In this document: positions 24,501 to 34,260 of the stretch, piece by piece
Position numbering within the stretch: the first letter of the stretch is position 1
Layout: every line of letters begins with the position of its first letter
Assembly: GCA_012845835.1 (NCBI GenBank)
Contig: JABAKD010000029.1
Span: 6,227,905 to 6,291,904, forward strand
Source: Undaria pinnatifida
Lineage: Eukaryota > Sar > Phaeophyceae > Laminariales > Alariaceae
Direction: 5' to 3'
DNA length: 64,000 bases
The notes under the pieces: model-generated
What the model saw: only the letters and a program-made list of their open reading frames with translations
The model's database searches: none
Told to the model about the DNA's origin: nothing
Position numbers and translations under genes: made by a program

Positions 24501-26425
24501 GCCAACCATTTCGTTCCGGGTTCGTGTTTTAATACGTAAACAGTGCGAAAGCTTGAAACCGTAAGAAACAGGTGAGTTACATGCGCGAGGAACCCCGAGA
24601 CACAGCAAACAAAATGTCCCAAAAGCGACCTCCCTGCCGTAGCTTTAATTGTGCCGCAATAGCGACTGCAGATATATATCACGCATTTCTCGCACTATAC
24701 GCCCGATCTGTGCAATATTTGCACTCGCATTTCGTAATATATATGCTAAATTATCGCACGTACATTCCCACTGACACACACTATGCGCGGGGCACTAAGT
24801 TTGACAATGCCCCCGATGAACTAATTCGCGTACAGTCCGTCAGTGCGTGTGGCCTGCCGTGTTTGAGCGTCTACCGTTTGCTCCGCTAGAACCCCATATT
24901 ACACGGTCGAGTAATCCCCACCTGAGGGCAACGGCCCACGCGAACGTAGGTGAACACCCGAAGGCTACGGACAGGACCGCCGTCGCGGAGAGTCCGAAAG
25001 CCATAACAAAACGGCAGCCGTATCTGTCGGAGACCATACCCCAGAAGTGCGAGGAGACCGTGCGGCCTATCATAAAACTTGCACAAAGCAAACCAGCATT
25101 GTATCCTGTGACAAATATACAACACGTACGCCAAAAACAGAGGGGGGTAAATCGTCGTTTTGTACCACGCACGCGCTATCGTGCGGTGTTAGATATACTC
25201 CAATAAGTGAGATGCACGCACCGGTTGTATGGGTTGATCCATCTACGTCGTGACACACGCTCTGAAGACACACGAAACTTGTATTTTGTGTTCTACAGAT
25301 CAGACGTATAGGTAACCCTGCACCAGGTATCCAACCGGCGGTAAAGTTTGTGGAAATCGCTGACGCGGGCGAAACCAATCAACTTCTCCCCTCACCCTTC
25401 ATGCAACTCGCCCAACACCTCACGGTACTTCTTGCTTCATGCACTCAAAGTCTGCCTAGTCGATGTGCTCCGTTCCGGGGTAGTAGGGCTGCGAGGATCT
25501 GTGGTCATACGACTACACGGCAATGCATGAAATATGTACACTCCCTCAATCCCCAGCACCCCGGCGGACAAACACCGGCAAGTATTGAACCTCCAGAACA
25601 CAGGCAACGTTTCGCCGACTATACATATCTTGCCGCGATTTTGTCCTTGCCATCGACAACGCCACGATGTTCCACCTAAAAACCCGGTTTGCCCCCTCGA
25701 CATTCACCCGGACGACCAACACAGTTGACCAGACTAGCCATGATCGTGAGACCAACACTAATGGAAGATGTAGAAGCTGAACTGTATCTCCACTCGCGAC
25801 AACTTGCAAGCGCTGCATGCTAACACGACACGCGTGACGCCTAGTTATTCCGATGGTCCTCACTCGAGGAAGCTCTACACTTAAGCAAACTTGGCTGGCT
25901 TGAAAAAAAAAAAAAAATGCATGGCCTGAAGACACAAGATACTACTGCATCGGCACAACACCAATTTTCCTCCTGAAGCTTTTTTACGTGACGAGCTCTA
26001 TTCCCCTCCCAAAATTCGGTGTGTAGTGGACTGAGAACGCGATCTGATGAGAAAACATATAGGGGAACCAGGCACGCAAAAAACAGTGGCTGCGAAACAA
26101 GAGTGACATTATTGTTGACACTCGGACGACTATGGGTTAAGGATCTCCCATCTATCAGAAAATGGTCTGGCAAAAGCGTGCTACCTCCAACGTGTCACAC
26201 GTGTGTAAATAAACGTATATATATGTATACACGACACGAATTTTATGTAAACACGCTAACGAGCAAAGTTGCTGTGGGGGTCTCACCAGCTTTGTCTTTG
26301 TCGTCCACAACGCCCAGATACTCCACCATGAAGCCCGCGTAAGCTACGACATTCATGCGCAGGACCATATCGGTGACCAGAGAGGCCATGATCGCCGCCA
26401 TGGGGAGATATGGAAACCCCGGCAT
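12290..26425 (-). CDS. MFS transporter, ZIFL-like, 9 exons, 503 aa
   Basis: Membrane transporter of the major facilitator superfamily, probably an organic-ion/metal-chelate antiporter of the zinc-induced-facilitator-like type; substrate not readable from sequence. Exons (minus strand): 26425-26287, 25105-24922, 23725-23622, 20599-20494, 17845-17735, 16877-16619, 15380-15285, 14240-14016, 12577-12290. Junction phases are 1,2,1,2,2,0,0,0; all fit, and the coding sum is 1512 nt (504 codons with stop). Twelve hydrophobic segments are split 6+6 by a hydrophilic loop in exon 6. MFS motif A is WGMVSDRYG (about residues 68-76). Helix 5 has GPGIGG, and helices 10-11 have the INNSPAPGRRGELNG region. 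An in-frame TAA lies directly before the ATG, supporting this start. Uncertain points: the acceptor of exon 6 has a poor pyrimidine tract, and the last exon could end earlier with a further exon outside this model. Function is by family resemblance; gene structure is seen directly. Confidence 0.92.
13320..14050. repeat. Degenerate ~44-bp minisatellite in last MFS intron
   Basis: About fifteen diverged units. The plus-strand consensus is roughly CACCGGATCTGAGCACGCTA followed by AGAACGCGAACAGAAAAGCAC. The array begins at the exon 8/intron 8 boundary. The exon end itself (14011-14050) matches the unit core GAGCACGCTAAGAACGTGAA, so the first unit overlaps coding sequence and the splice donor. Confidence 0.85.
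14016..14240 (-). CDS. MFS gene exon 8
   Basis: 225 bp, phase 0 at both ends; acceptor CTTCCCCGCTGAG with a strong pyrimidine tract, donor GTAGGT. Encodes helices 8, 9 and most of 10, ending LACSNQ. The last ~30 bases of this exon resemble the repeat unit that fills the following intron. Confidence 0.92.
15285..15380 (-). CDS. MFS gene exon 7
   Basis: 96 bp, phase 0 at both ends. Acceptor CTGTGGGCAG, donor GTGGGA. Encodes the end of helix 7 and the conserved ENVFTLWALSSMAKGGL segment, ending EIGQ, which continues naturally into KVFFACG of exon 8. Confidence 0.9.
16205..16425 (+). repeat. R6 repeat, 3' half (MFS intron 6)
   Basis: Shares GCCAGCTAGTGCTCGATTGCGAA and ACGCGTATGAAAATATATGG followed by TCCGTCCGCCGAAGG with the other R6 copies. 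It lies downstream of exon 6 within intron 6. Confidence 0.6.
16619..16877 (-). CDS. MFS gene exon 6 (central loop, helix 7)
   Basis: Donor GTGCGT is clear. The acceptor ACGACGACAG is the only one giving the correct phase with exon 5 but has a weak pyrimidine tract. Encodes a hydrophilic central loop rich in Asn, Ser, Pro and Asp, then the start of helix 7 (RIIVVIDALYA). Confidence 0.78.
17735..17845 (-). CDS. MFS gene exon 5
   Basis: Acceptor TTGATGGACAG, donor GTGAGC. Encodes helix 6 (NPYLLPNVV..., ...LPLVLGFLKDS). An upstream open stretch to about 17925 is in frame by chance; the join to exon 4 fixes the start at 17845. Confidence 0.9.
18606..18881 (+). mobile_element. R3 repeat (MITE-like), intron 4 copy
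   Basis: About 275 bp bounded by inverted ends GGCTACGGT (18608-18616) and ACCGTAGCC (18870-18878). It contains the family signature TTACCGGGTCT, CGCACGCGTGAC and CACTGCAGAAAGAGGGCCCC. Target duplication not resolved. Non-coding and non-autonomous in appearance. Confidence 0.7.
18940..19095. repeat. GTTGATAAT-type 9-bp minisatellite in MFS intron 4
   Basis: Imperfect repeats of GTTGATAAT/GATGATGTTG; the opposite strand reads as an artificial YQH-rich frame. Confidence 0.75.
20494..20599 (-). CDS. MFS gene exon 4
   Basis: Acceptor CCGCCACAG, donor GTGATG. Encodes helix 5 with QVIGPGIGGVLSEP and the extracellular stretch ending IFG plus two bases of Arg. Both flanking phases match exons 3 and 5. 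Confidence 0.92.
21295..21705 (+). mobile_element. R3 repeat, two adjoining diverged copies in intron 3
   Basis: Two consecutive diverged copies (about 21295-21540 and 21541-21705) share the TTACCGGGTCT, ACTCGCGCGAGTGACACC and GAACCACTG signatures. The first holds a perfect 24-bp palindrome at 21479-21502 (GGTGTCACTCGC and its complement). Confidence 0.65.
21920..22230. repeat. Minisatellite, ~26-bp unit, in MFS intron 3
   Basis: Around eleven imperfect units of the form CTCATTGAGGAGTGATTTAT plus ACCC. No similarity to the neighbouring exon ends was seen. Confidence 0.85.
23070..23475 (-). repeat. R6 dispersed repeat, longest copy (MFS intron 3)
   Basis: Minus-strand copy. It starts with CCAACACCCGAATGGGTAG and contains the hairpin-forming ACCCGGAAAGATGACATTCC segment. 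It ends with ACACGACACGTATGAAAATA followed by CGTGGAAGTGTGGTGAGC. The halves recur separately elsewhere in the window. No coding capacity. Confidence 0.75.
23622..23725 (-). CDS. MFS gene exon 3
   Basis: Acceptor GACATCCCAG, donor GTGAGA. Encodes FLLGLVNGTLLAGKT and the cytosolic turn to GMGVVS, the usual helix 4-5 linker of ZIFL-type transporters. Too short to appear as a long open reading frame; found by phase and motif. Confidence 0.92.
24366..24643 (+). mobile_element. R3 repeat, intron 2 copy
   Basis: Inverted ends GCTACGG and CCGTAGC about 270 bp apart. Shares with other copies the ACTACCGGGTTTTAGC, CACACGAGTGACTCTGTAC and GGCGCAGCGTAGCCAACCAT stretches. Confidence 0.65.
24922..25105 (-). 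CDS. MFS gene exon 2
   Basis: Acceptor TTTGTCACAG, donor GTGGGG. Encodes helices 2-3 and the start of helix 4, including the motif A loop SDRYGCR. Ends two bases into an Arg codon that exon 3 completes. Confidence 0.92.
25635..25755 (-). pseudogene. Decayed duplicate of MFS exon 1 inside intron 1
   Basis: About 110 bases align with exon 1 (minus strand). They share MASLV, NV, VE and GVVD-KDK at matching spacing, but with an in-frame stop and no usable donor. It lies 0.6 kb downstream of the true exon in intron 1. Most likely a remnant of an old tandem duplication of the 5' end of the gene. Confidence 0.7.
26287..26425 (-). CDS. MFS gene exon 1
   Basis: Encodes the start and helix 1, ending in VVDDKDKA plus one base of a Gly codon. 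Donor GTGAGA follows at 26286. The split Gly completes with exon 2 to read KAGYNAG, as expected just before helix 2 in this family. Confidence 0.88.
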
Positions 26426-26532
26426 TTAACTGCTATAGTGGTATCGGACACCGAAAAGGATCAGGAAAACAGAAAGGTAGTCTGCAGTTGGTGCAGGAAC
26501 ATTTGGGAATTCAGGACCTGCTATATATTAAA

Positions 26533-26720
26533 TATATGGTACCCCCTATTCACTACCTGATTTGGGCCACTCACACTACACGATGGATTCCATACCTCAC
26601 GGACGAAAATACTTTTCAGGAGATTTTTTTTGGCGCAGCGTAGATCACCATTCGACTGCGGAAACATATCGGAATTGATAACGGCACGGCAAGCTTAACG
26701 CCGCAATGCGACGGGGAAGC
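26533..26720 (+). mobile_element. R3 repeat fragment upstream of MFS start
   Basis: Partial, diverged copy (TATGGTACCCCC at the left, GGCGCAGCGTAGATCACCAT internally). It lies about 110-300 bp upstream of the MFS ATG, so in the likely promoter region. No core promoter element could be assigned there. Confidence 0.5.
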
Positions 26721-26939
26721 CACTAGAGCAAGTGTGGCGAGCCACTGGACGTAATGTCCCATCAAATGATGCCTGTACCGTGGCTGTACTGCTCCTTTGC
26801 CTATTCAGTCCGGCGGAATCGGCGAAAACAGGTTGCAACAGCTGGTCGTTTCTCTGGTGTATACCCAAGAGAAACCCCTGGCGGAGGTTATGCAATGTGT
26901 CGGCGGCAATTGTCGTCCCACCGCGGGCGTGGTAGTCGC

Positions 26940-28153
26940 GAGAAGAGTCTGACATATTTCACAGTAGGCGAGTACGCTCTGATGGCTCGACTGTCCAGGC
27001 AGGGCAAGCATCCCAAGGTCATGATCACTTGGGCCGGATCGTGGCGTGCTGCCAACGACGACAAAGAGCACGTGCGTGCGGTGCACCTCTATGTCACAGA
27101 CGAGGATGCGGTTCTACGCTGATGATGAGCTCGAAATCACCGGCGAGCTCCCTAAGGTTTTTCAGCAATCGCAAGACAGGGCGATCACCACACTCGGATC
27201 GTCTCGGCTATTAAGCGGGCTGCAAGCGGCGACGAACTCGTTATCAAGGTGGTCTGACAAGGGCTGCAGGAGACGGAGAGCACGTTGGAGTCGGTATCAC
27301 GCGTGTTCCATGACGTGACGGCCGTGCTGCAAAAAATTGATCGAGGCGCTGCGGCTGAAGGCGGAGTAGACACGAGCCCTCGTACAGCGGTATGCACTCT
27401 GTTTGTGATCATATCGTGGTCTGGGGGTGAGTTCCGGTTTCTAAGTTGCTGATTTTAGCTGTTGGTTCTACATTTTGATGTTTTGTGCTTTTCGGACTTC
27501 GAGCTTTTGCGAAGGGTGCTGAGAAAGCCTGACGCGGCCTCAGCTGAGGGTTCATCGCCGAGGCTGCATGTGGACGGAGAATGTCCGGGGTTGACACTGC
27601 CGTTATGCGGGCGGCTATTGAACCGGAATAAACATTACCTGTGTTGCCCGGGTTTCGGAAAGTGGCACTTGCGCCATTGGAGGTGTGGCGCGTGATGCGT
27701 GGTTTGCTTGCAGATGAATTTGTGACGGCCCTGCTGCTGAACAATCGTTGTTCACGGTCGATAGGCGTGGTAGAGATATGTGTTCATGATGAACCAGGCC
27801 ATGCTATATTTGACTTGAACATTACACAACGTACGGACATCTACACTTATCAGTCTGGGCCAACCTGGTGTTGGTAGCCCGAGAGGGGTTCCTGGATGGT
27901 GCTATACCGCTGTGTTGGATTCATTGGGCATTGTTCCTTGCGTAGGATGTTTAGATACAATTTATCATGGAGTTCTGCTTTCACGTTTGCATTTCTGGTG
28001 GGTTCTTGAGGGGTGGACTACAAGGTTCATGGCCGATGGCTCGGCACTCCCCAAAGAGACAACGAACGAACTTTGGCATTGTGGGCAAAGACACTTGGAG
28101 TTTATCAGGGGAAATCCGCGGAGCTGACACCACCGGGCCCGCTGTCGCGAGCC
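26940..28153 (+). pseudogene. Possible degenerate or spliced coding region, unknown
   Basis: Three protein-like segments occur on the plus strand, divergent from the MFS gene. They are EYALMARLSRQGKHPKVMI.. to HLYVTDEDAVLR (26960-27122), DDELEITGELPKVFQQSQD (27123-27190, different frame) and TLESVSRVFHDVTAVLQKID (27280-27345, third frame). A candidate exon 28008-28153 (VDYKVHGRWLGTP..) has an AG acceptor and a GTACAC donor. Composition is protein-like and partly helical, but no family was recognised and frames do not join cleanly. Confidence 0.3.
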
Positions 28154-28254
28154 GGTACACATAGGGAACGGACGGGTTCTATGTTGTATATCTTGCGTCG
28201 GCCCAATCCAAACACTTGCATCCTGCAAAAACCCCAATCATCGATCTTCCACAG

Positions 28255-28560
28255 GCATCCCCGGTGAAGTATTTGGTGAATGTCGTCACTAATGAGTCAA
28301 TGATGCAGGTTCAAACCCTCCTAAGTACTTCTTCGTGCTCAAAGGCACCTTTTCTTGGGCAAGAAGTCGCCTTGCGGAAAGCACGAGAGCGTGAATATCT
28401 GGTTTGGCAATTTCGAAGAAAGTCAAATAAATTGTAGGATGAAAATTGAAGACAATGCTGAACCCAATGCACGGTGAAAATGAAGGGCGCCACGTATGGG
28501 GGGCGAGAACGGAAGGAGACCTTGACCACAGTATGACGTTGCCCAGAAGGTCGCTTAGGG
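28255..28560 (+). mobile_element. tRNA-related SINE, copy 1 (diverged)
   Basis: B-box-like GGTTCAAACCC near 28308, then the family body: AAGCACGAGAGCGTGA, AATGCTGAACCCAATGC and GACCACAGTATGACGTTGCCCAGAAG. Strongly diverged. Confidence 0.6.
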
Positions 28561-29081
28561 TAAAATCTCTTGATATTTGAGGTAGAACGTAAAACGTGAC
28601 GATCATATACAAAGCACAAGAGGATACTCTAATTTCGCTGACGAATAGGATACGCCGCCCACTTTGCACTAGACCAATCACATGCCTTCACCAACAAGTG
28701 TCAAGTAAGCCGTATGCGTACGCAACCATTCGGGCAATAGAGAAGACAACAAAGCGACGGCCGTTTGCAATCACGTGGTGCCAGCCAGTAGCAGCCAGAG
28801 GGCAACCTATTGGGTCGCAAACCAAACCCAGGTCGATATCGATAATTTGACAAAACAGAGGGACCACGCGGAGCAACGTGCAGACCTTGGACACTCGTTA
28901 ATACGTTTTTGATACTCAACGCTGAATGAGATTTATGAATATTTTTCCTTGTGACAATGTAGCGTCGACAAAGTTTCGATATAAATTGAGTATCCGTCCA
29001 AAAATAAGTACGTAGCAGTAGGTATATCCCCTGTGAATCCTTCGTATCTGCCAATCATTTCCCCTACATCACCGTTGAATT

Positions 29082-29564
29082 TTAGCTATATATACCATGG
29101 AAAATGTATTCTCTTCCCCAGCAGCGTCCCATCTCTATAGAGGGCATTAGTCGCAGTCCTCCGGTTTTTTCGTTCCTGCACCTATCTGCCTGGCAGTCTC
29201 CTAGGGCTAGTTTGAAACCTGTACGTGTACACTGCCGGGGCGAAACCGCGACATGGGTGGTCACAGATATGGCCTGGGAAAGGTGTTCCTCGCAGAGGAC
29301 TTGCGGCGCTAACGACGACCCGTCCGTCGCTTCGACGATGTTTGCCGCTACCTGGTCGACCATGTTGCCGCCTTCTTTCCCTAGGCGCCCAATGCTTTCC
29401 TCCGCGAGGGTGGCGAGGATGTAGCTGCAACAGTATTCGAAGGAAACCTGCCCCGGACGAGCGTGGTGGCCGCGCTTGTGCGCCTCGTTGAAGAGTGAAG
29501 GCAGCCGACCTGTCTTTGTCAGCGCTGTCTGCACGTACGAGGACCCCCGGTTGTGGGTCCACAA
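29082..29564 (-). CDS. Unrecognised ORF, 160 aa, possible exon
   Basis: Continuous minus-strand frame. A protein-like middle section reads GQVSFEYCCSYILATLAEES then IGRLGKEGGNMVDQVAANIV, amphipathic and helical. The last ~50 residues look less coding-like and may be intron read-through. A second minus frame (29715-29182) is also open here, so strand and frame are uncertain. No family assigned. Confidence 0.3.
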   Translation of the reverse strand: MWTHNRGSSYVQTALTKTGRLPSLFNEAHKRGHHARPGQVSFEYCCSYILATLAEESIGRLGKEGGNMVDQVAANIVEATDGSSLAPQVLCEEHLSQAISVTTHVAVSPRQCTRTGFKLALGDCQADRCRNEKTGGLRLMPSIEMGRCWGREYIFHGIYS

Positions 29565-29629
29565 ACGTGGCGTCGAGTGGTGTCGCTTTGGTTCGATACT
29601 CCGATGCGACCCTCGTGTTTGTTATATAT

Positions 29630-29795
29630 TTCAAACCTCTCTCGTACTTCCCGGCGTCTGGACGAGGCGTGGTCACAGGTGTTGTTCGCTTCTCCCTCCC
29701 AGTAGGTGCCTGCATTTCTATCTCGCAGAAGGTTCAGTATTCCCAACGCTCATTTCATCGACCTAGGTTGATAACTCACGCTCTTGAGCTGTTCT
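29630..29795 (-). mobile_element. tRNA-related SINE, copy 2, body only
   Basis: Plus-strand CGGCGTCTGGACGAGGCGTG, GTCACAGGTGTTG, GTTCAGTATTCCCAACGC and TAACTCACGCTCTTGAG match the bodies of copies 4 and 5. The tRNA-like head is missing. Confidence 0.65.
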
Positions 29796-30239
29796 TTTGG
29801 GACACTACGATATAGACCAGATTATACATATAGCCTATGTCCGTCGTTATGGCATGGTGTCCGGCATCTTTCTGTGTACAGTAGTACGGATTAAGCGCAG
29901 CAATCATGCACCGCGGTAAGTCATTCAGATCATCCGTTTCTCACCCGGCAACGTGATCTACCGGCCATTCAGATCAAATATACCAGGGACCTTCACTGCC
30001 CCCAAAGACACCACTCCTATGGATCGTGAACAGAGATCTCACTTGCCTGTTCTACATCTGCAACGTTCGATCCGTCGGTGAATGGGGTATCCAACTATCA
30101 GGGATGAAAAATATGCCACAGACAATTGCCGCGGGCATGCCTCTCAAATGTCGCCATGGGATATCACAGCAAAATAAATGCAGAAGAACACGGTAGTGAG
30201 GATATTCGGCCATATAATATGCAATATTATTGCAAGGTT

Positions 30240-30660
30240 CTGTGTTCTGCAGGGTACGTACACAAATATATCTGGGGTACTTACCCCGGGTATTGCCCTA
30301 CAAAAGAACTGCTGTAAGTTATCACAGGTTATGTACGACCTTTGTACCCGTACCCGGAACTTCTGCAAGTTCTATACGCCAGTGCCACAACTACCCGGGG
30401 TATGTGTACATCATTTCTTTTTACCTGCCCGGAACTTCTGTAAGTTCTGTATGCCCGTGCCACTATACCCGGAAGTCCTGTAGGTTCTGTAAGACTTGCG
30501 CAGCCGTACCCGGATTTGCTGTGAGTTCTGTAGGACATCCATACCCGTTTAGTGAATATCTGTGAGGTATGTACGCCCCGTACCACAATACGGGTATACC
30601 TTTGTACAATACCCGGGGGAGCTGTATTCGTTCAGGTTTAACACGAGGAGCGTATTATTC
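30240..30660 (+). repeat. R2 repeat, copy 1 (dyad array)
   Basis: Four units of the type CCCGGAACTTCTGTAAGTTC TG at about 40-50-bp spacing, then ACAATACCCGGGGGAGCTGT and CATTCAGGTTTA-like sequence, as at the 3' end of the 33-34 kb copy. Each unit contains the dyad GAACT..AGTTC. Confidence 0.8.
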
Positions 30661-31044
30661 GTTATGATGGCATGCGTCGTCGGTCGCACAAACGGATCAC
30701 CGAATAGCAGCACTTATCATGTCATTCGATCAGTACAAGGGTGTGAGTGTGCATTTGCATTGCATCAGGAACAGAAGAGAGATCACTTGGGAACGGTAGC
30801 GATCGACGTCCACCGTGTGCTCCATCATGACTCGACAGCGCTAACAACCCGAGCATCAGGCCTGGGGTGGACCTCCGGTGGCCTGCAACATACACAGGGA
30901 GTACGAAAAAGCTTGCGTACGGGCCCGGCAGACCCAAGTAGCCGACTCCGAACGTTAAATCACACTATTATAACAATGATTGCTTCCTGCATGCTGAATT
31001 CCGAAGATGTCTAGTTTCGTCCTCCTCAACCCGGGTGATACAGG

Positions 31045-31195
31045 TTCCGTGCGCAGAACAAGGCTGCACGTCTTAGCCATGTTGACCCTGGCATTAGCAG
31101 GGGAGTCGCTGACCTGTATCCTTCACGAAGGTACACACACCCCGTAACACGCGCGATCGAAGTATGACATGCAGCTTGCAACGATGAGTTTTGTT
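31045..31195 (-). mobile_element. R1 repeat end, degenerate copy
   Basis: Reverse complement of the R1 terminus: TTGACCCTGGCATTAGCAGGGG, then GCGCGATCGAAGTATGACATGCAGCTTGCAACGATGAG. Truncated. Confidence 0.65.
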
Positions 31196-32470
31196 GTTAA
31201 CCCCCTTTTTGGTCGATCTCACACACACACAGCTCAAGTGTATTTTCCCATGTTTTTTTTCTTTATTTTTAGCACACCTGTTCAGATATTTCTTTCGTTT
31301 TTAAGTGTACGTATTCACGAAGGACACCGTCAATATCGAGAAACCTCGTTGTATATGACATCGTTTATGGTACCCCGATCCAGGTCGGAGATGTTCCTGG
31401 CAATCATCTTGCCGCCTAAATATCAATATGCCGGAGTAATATTGCAAACAGTGTGTATCGGTAAAACGAGTGTAGATGTAGAAGCTCAAAATGTTCAATA
31501 TGCCCGTTGGGCTTTTCAAGAGAGCTGGTGGTCCGATTTCGAAATCACGAAGCACACACAAAAGCGCCGCAGCGCCTCAACAGAGCCACAGACTAGATAA
31601 TAAATTAGCCGATGCGTTGTTGCGGGGGCACAACGTCTGGGTCAATACACCCGTTTAGAGTAGAAGTCGCCGCGAATTTGGTTGTGAAAAGCGCAACAAG
31701 CGACTTTGGGCGCGAAACGTTTTTCGCCGCAGACAAACTATTTTGTTGCACGTTTTTGTTCGCCGCTACGTAGCGACTTTTCTTTTGTGTGTGTTTTTTT
31801 TCATAACTCTCAATAATAGTCCAAATGTCGTTACCTGGTTATCAGGGGTATATTCGCGCATATATCACTTTTTTCGGCTTCGGCGGCCCTCCGGGAGCGG
31901 TCTAACCCGAGAAACCATCTGTATGTAAAAGAAATACCTCGTCCCAATCTCAGCCTGATATCGGGATAACACACCTTTTCAGCGTATTTTCCAATTTTCG
32001 GAACAGTCAGACCCAACATTTGTCTCTGCATGCAGTGTACACAGATCTTATTTTAACCCGTTAGAGCCCCGAAACCCCTCCCTATACTGAGTCCAAATAA
32101 GTTTGTTCCCAGAACGGGCTTCCAGCTGTTAAGGCGTTAAGCGTATCTTGTACAGATCGAAGTGTATGGCTTACGTCGGGGTACCATGAACGGTGGCCTT
32201 ATTAATAAAAAAGCTACAGTAGTAGCTGGATTCGAATCGGTTTGGTGGCAACATACGGATTTTCTCTCCAACGGGAAAACATGTATTCCGTGAATTGTCA
32301 AGAAAAAAATCGCGATCGGAAAAATGCATATTTAGAATCTAGCTCAACAGCCGACTGACAACCACGAATAATTGTGAGTGAGAGCGGTCGCGCGCGCGCC
32401 GCCGCACTCCTCTGGTTCGTTTGGCGGCGCAGGCTCTGAGACGATATCACTCTCACCCCCTCTGGGGGAG
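31196..32470. other. No supported gene
   Basis: One plus ORF (31169-31600, 143 aa) starts within the R1 fragment, is Phe-rich at its start and is not recognisable. The rest has only short frames. Confidence 0.45.
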
Positions 32471-32474
32471 GCGG

Positions 32475-34260
32475 AAGAAGACTTTAAACGACACGCATGG
32501 AACAGCGACAGCGATCCAGCTATCATCGACGTCTTGAATTATCCTCTGTATTTTCAGTAGCGCCGCTTTATTACTTGAATAGAAATACACTCCAGCTTTG
32601 AGATCGACGATCTTGTCCAAACTCATATTTGCAAGCTGTGTGTGATACTCCGATCGCGCGCATCACGAGTTGTTTGTCCTCATTAAGGATATAGGTCAGC
32701 GACTCCCCTTGCAACTACAGTGTAGATATCAGGGTCAACAGGGTGATGTTAGTCAGTCTGTGCGCAGAAACTATAAAACCCGTTTTTGAGGGGGACAAAT
32801 CTGACAGCTGTGTGGAAGAAAATGCATCAGTTTATCAAGTAAATGCTGGATATCGAATAACCAGTGAGGGGAGGACGGAGCTTTTAATGACGTGGGGGCC
32901 TGGGTTTTATCAACAGGGAGCGCGCGGGGGGAGACGGGCGGGACGGGCGGCGCAGCTCAATCCGTGCGTGGAATCTACAAATCCTATCCGGTAAGTCGTA
33001 CAACCAGTGAGGAGAGGGAAGAGTATTTGAGGGGGTGGGGGGGGGGCGGTGGGGGCGGAAGGGGGCGGGGCGGGGCGGGGGGAGGGGGCGAAAGGTTTTT
33101 TTTCTAAATTTCAGGTCACATAGGTGTAGGGGTTTGCTATACCCGTGGTGCTAGGTCGAGGCGATGGTGCGGGTGGTGGGGAAGGAAGAGGCGTTGGGGG
33201 GGGGGGGGTGGGGGGTGGCGGTGAATTGCAACAGCGGCATGGATGGCCCTAGGAAGAGAATGAGGCGACATCAAGTGCATGGAAGTTTTGATTACTTTGT
33301 CAGATTTCGATGATAGGTGGGGCGTTCGAGCAAGAGGGAACGCGGGAAAAGAAAAGGGGGAGGTAAGAAGTAGGGGGTAAAGGTGTTCGGAAAAGCAAAG
33401 GGGGAGGTGGGGAGTAGGGGGTAAAGGTGTTCAAGAGGTTTAGGTCACATACAGTAGAAAAATATATTGTCATGGCACTTAGGATTATCGACCTGAGGAA
33501 TACATTGGGCTTACGACCGCCATTACTCGTTTGGAGGCGCCACAGCCAGGGTACGCTATGGAGCGATCTCTTACATAAATGTAGCCGTGACCGCGCCTGT
33601 TGTCACGGTCGCCCCTCGTCGAGGTTCACTATTTAACGCCTGGGTGGTGCTTGTCGATAATGGCCCACCGCTACAACGGATTGCCTCGGCGACGTTGGCC
33701 CAATGAGAACATGCCATGCAAGTTGACTAAACTCTTCCCTCAGGGGGTGCATTTCCCCGGCGGTATTACCCGTACCCGGATCTTCCGTGAGTTCTACAGG
33801 CCATTCACACCCGTACTTAGAACTTTTGTAAGTTCTGAGGTAACTTTCATACTTGTAACCGGAACGTCTGTAAGTTACGTCAAAATTGCATACCCGTATT
33901 CGAAACTTCTGTGAGTTCTGTAGGACTTTCACACCGGTACCGGGAATTCTTGTGATTTCTGAATGCACGTGCCACAAAACCCGGAACTGCTGTGATTTCT
34001 GTAGCACTTCTTCGGTACCCGTGTAGCCAGAACTTCATATCCGCAAGATTCCCATACACCCTTAACCCGAACTTCATGAATTATGTGCCACAATACCCGG
34101 GGAACGGGTATGCCTTTGTTACAATACTCGGGGGGCCCGGTATCCATTCAGGTTTAGCCCTCAGGGTGCATTTTATGTTTTATGTTGTCGGATTTGGCCA
34201 GTTACACAAACCGACCACCAAAAAGCGGTACGTATCATATAAAAGCCCCGCCTAAAACTA
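32475..34260 (+). repeat. R2 repeat, copy 2, split by an R1 insertion
   Basis: 32475-32575 matches 39085-39175 (GGAACAGCGACAGCGATCCAGC, TTTTCAGTAGC). The match resumes at about 33455 (CTTAGGATTATCGACC.., GGCGCCACAGCCAGGGTACGC) and continues through the dyad array (33760-34000) to TTCAGGTTTAGCCCTCAGGG at 34170. The intervening ~880 bp is R1. Confidence 0.75.
32578..33455 (+). mobile_element. R1 repeat, copy inside R2
   Basis: Starts AATACACTCCAGCTTTGAGATC. It contains the conserved block (GCAAGCTGTGTGTGATACTC, ATCGCGCGCATCACGAGTTG, TATCAGGGTCAACAGGGTGA), then long G-rich tracts. It ends near TTCAAGAGGTTTAGGTCACAT. No coding capacity seen. Confidence 0.8.
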
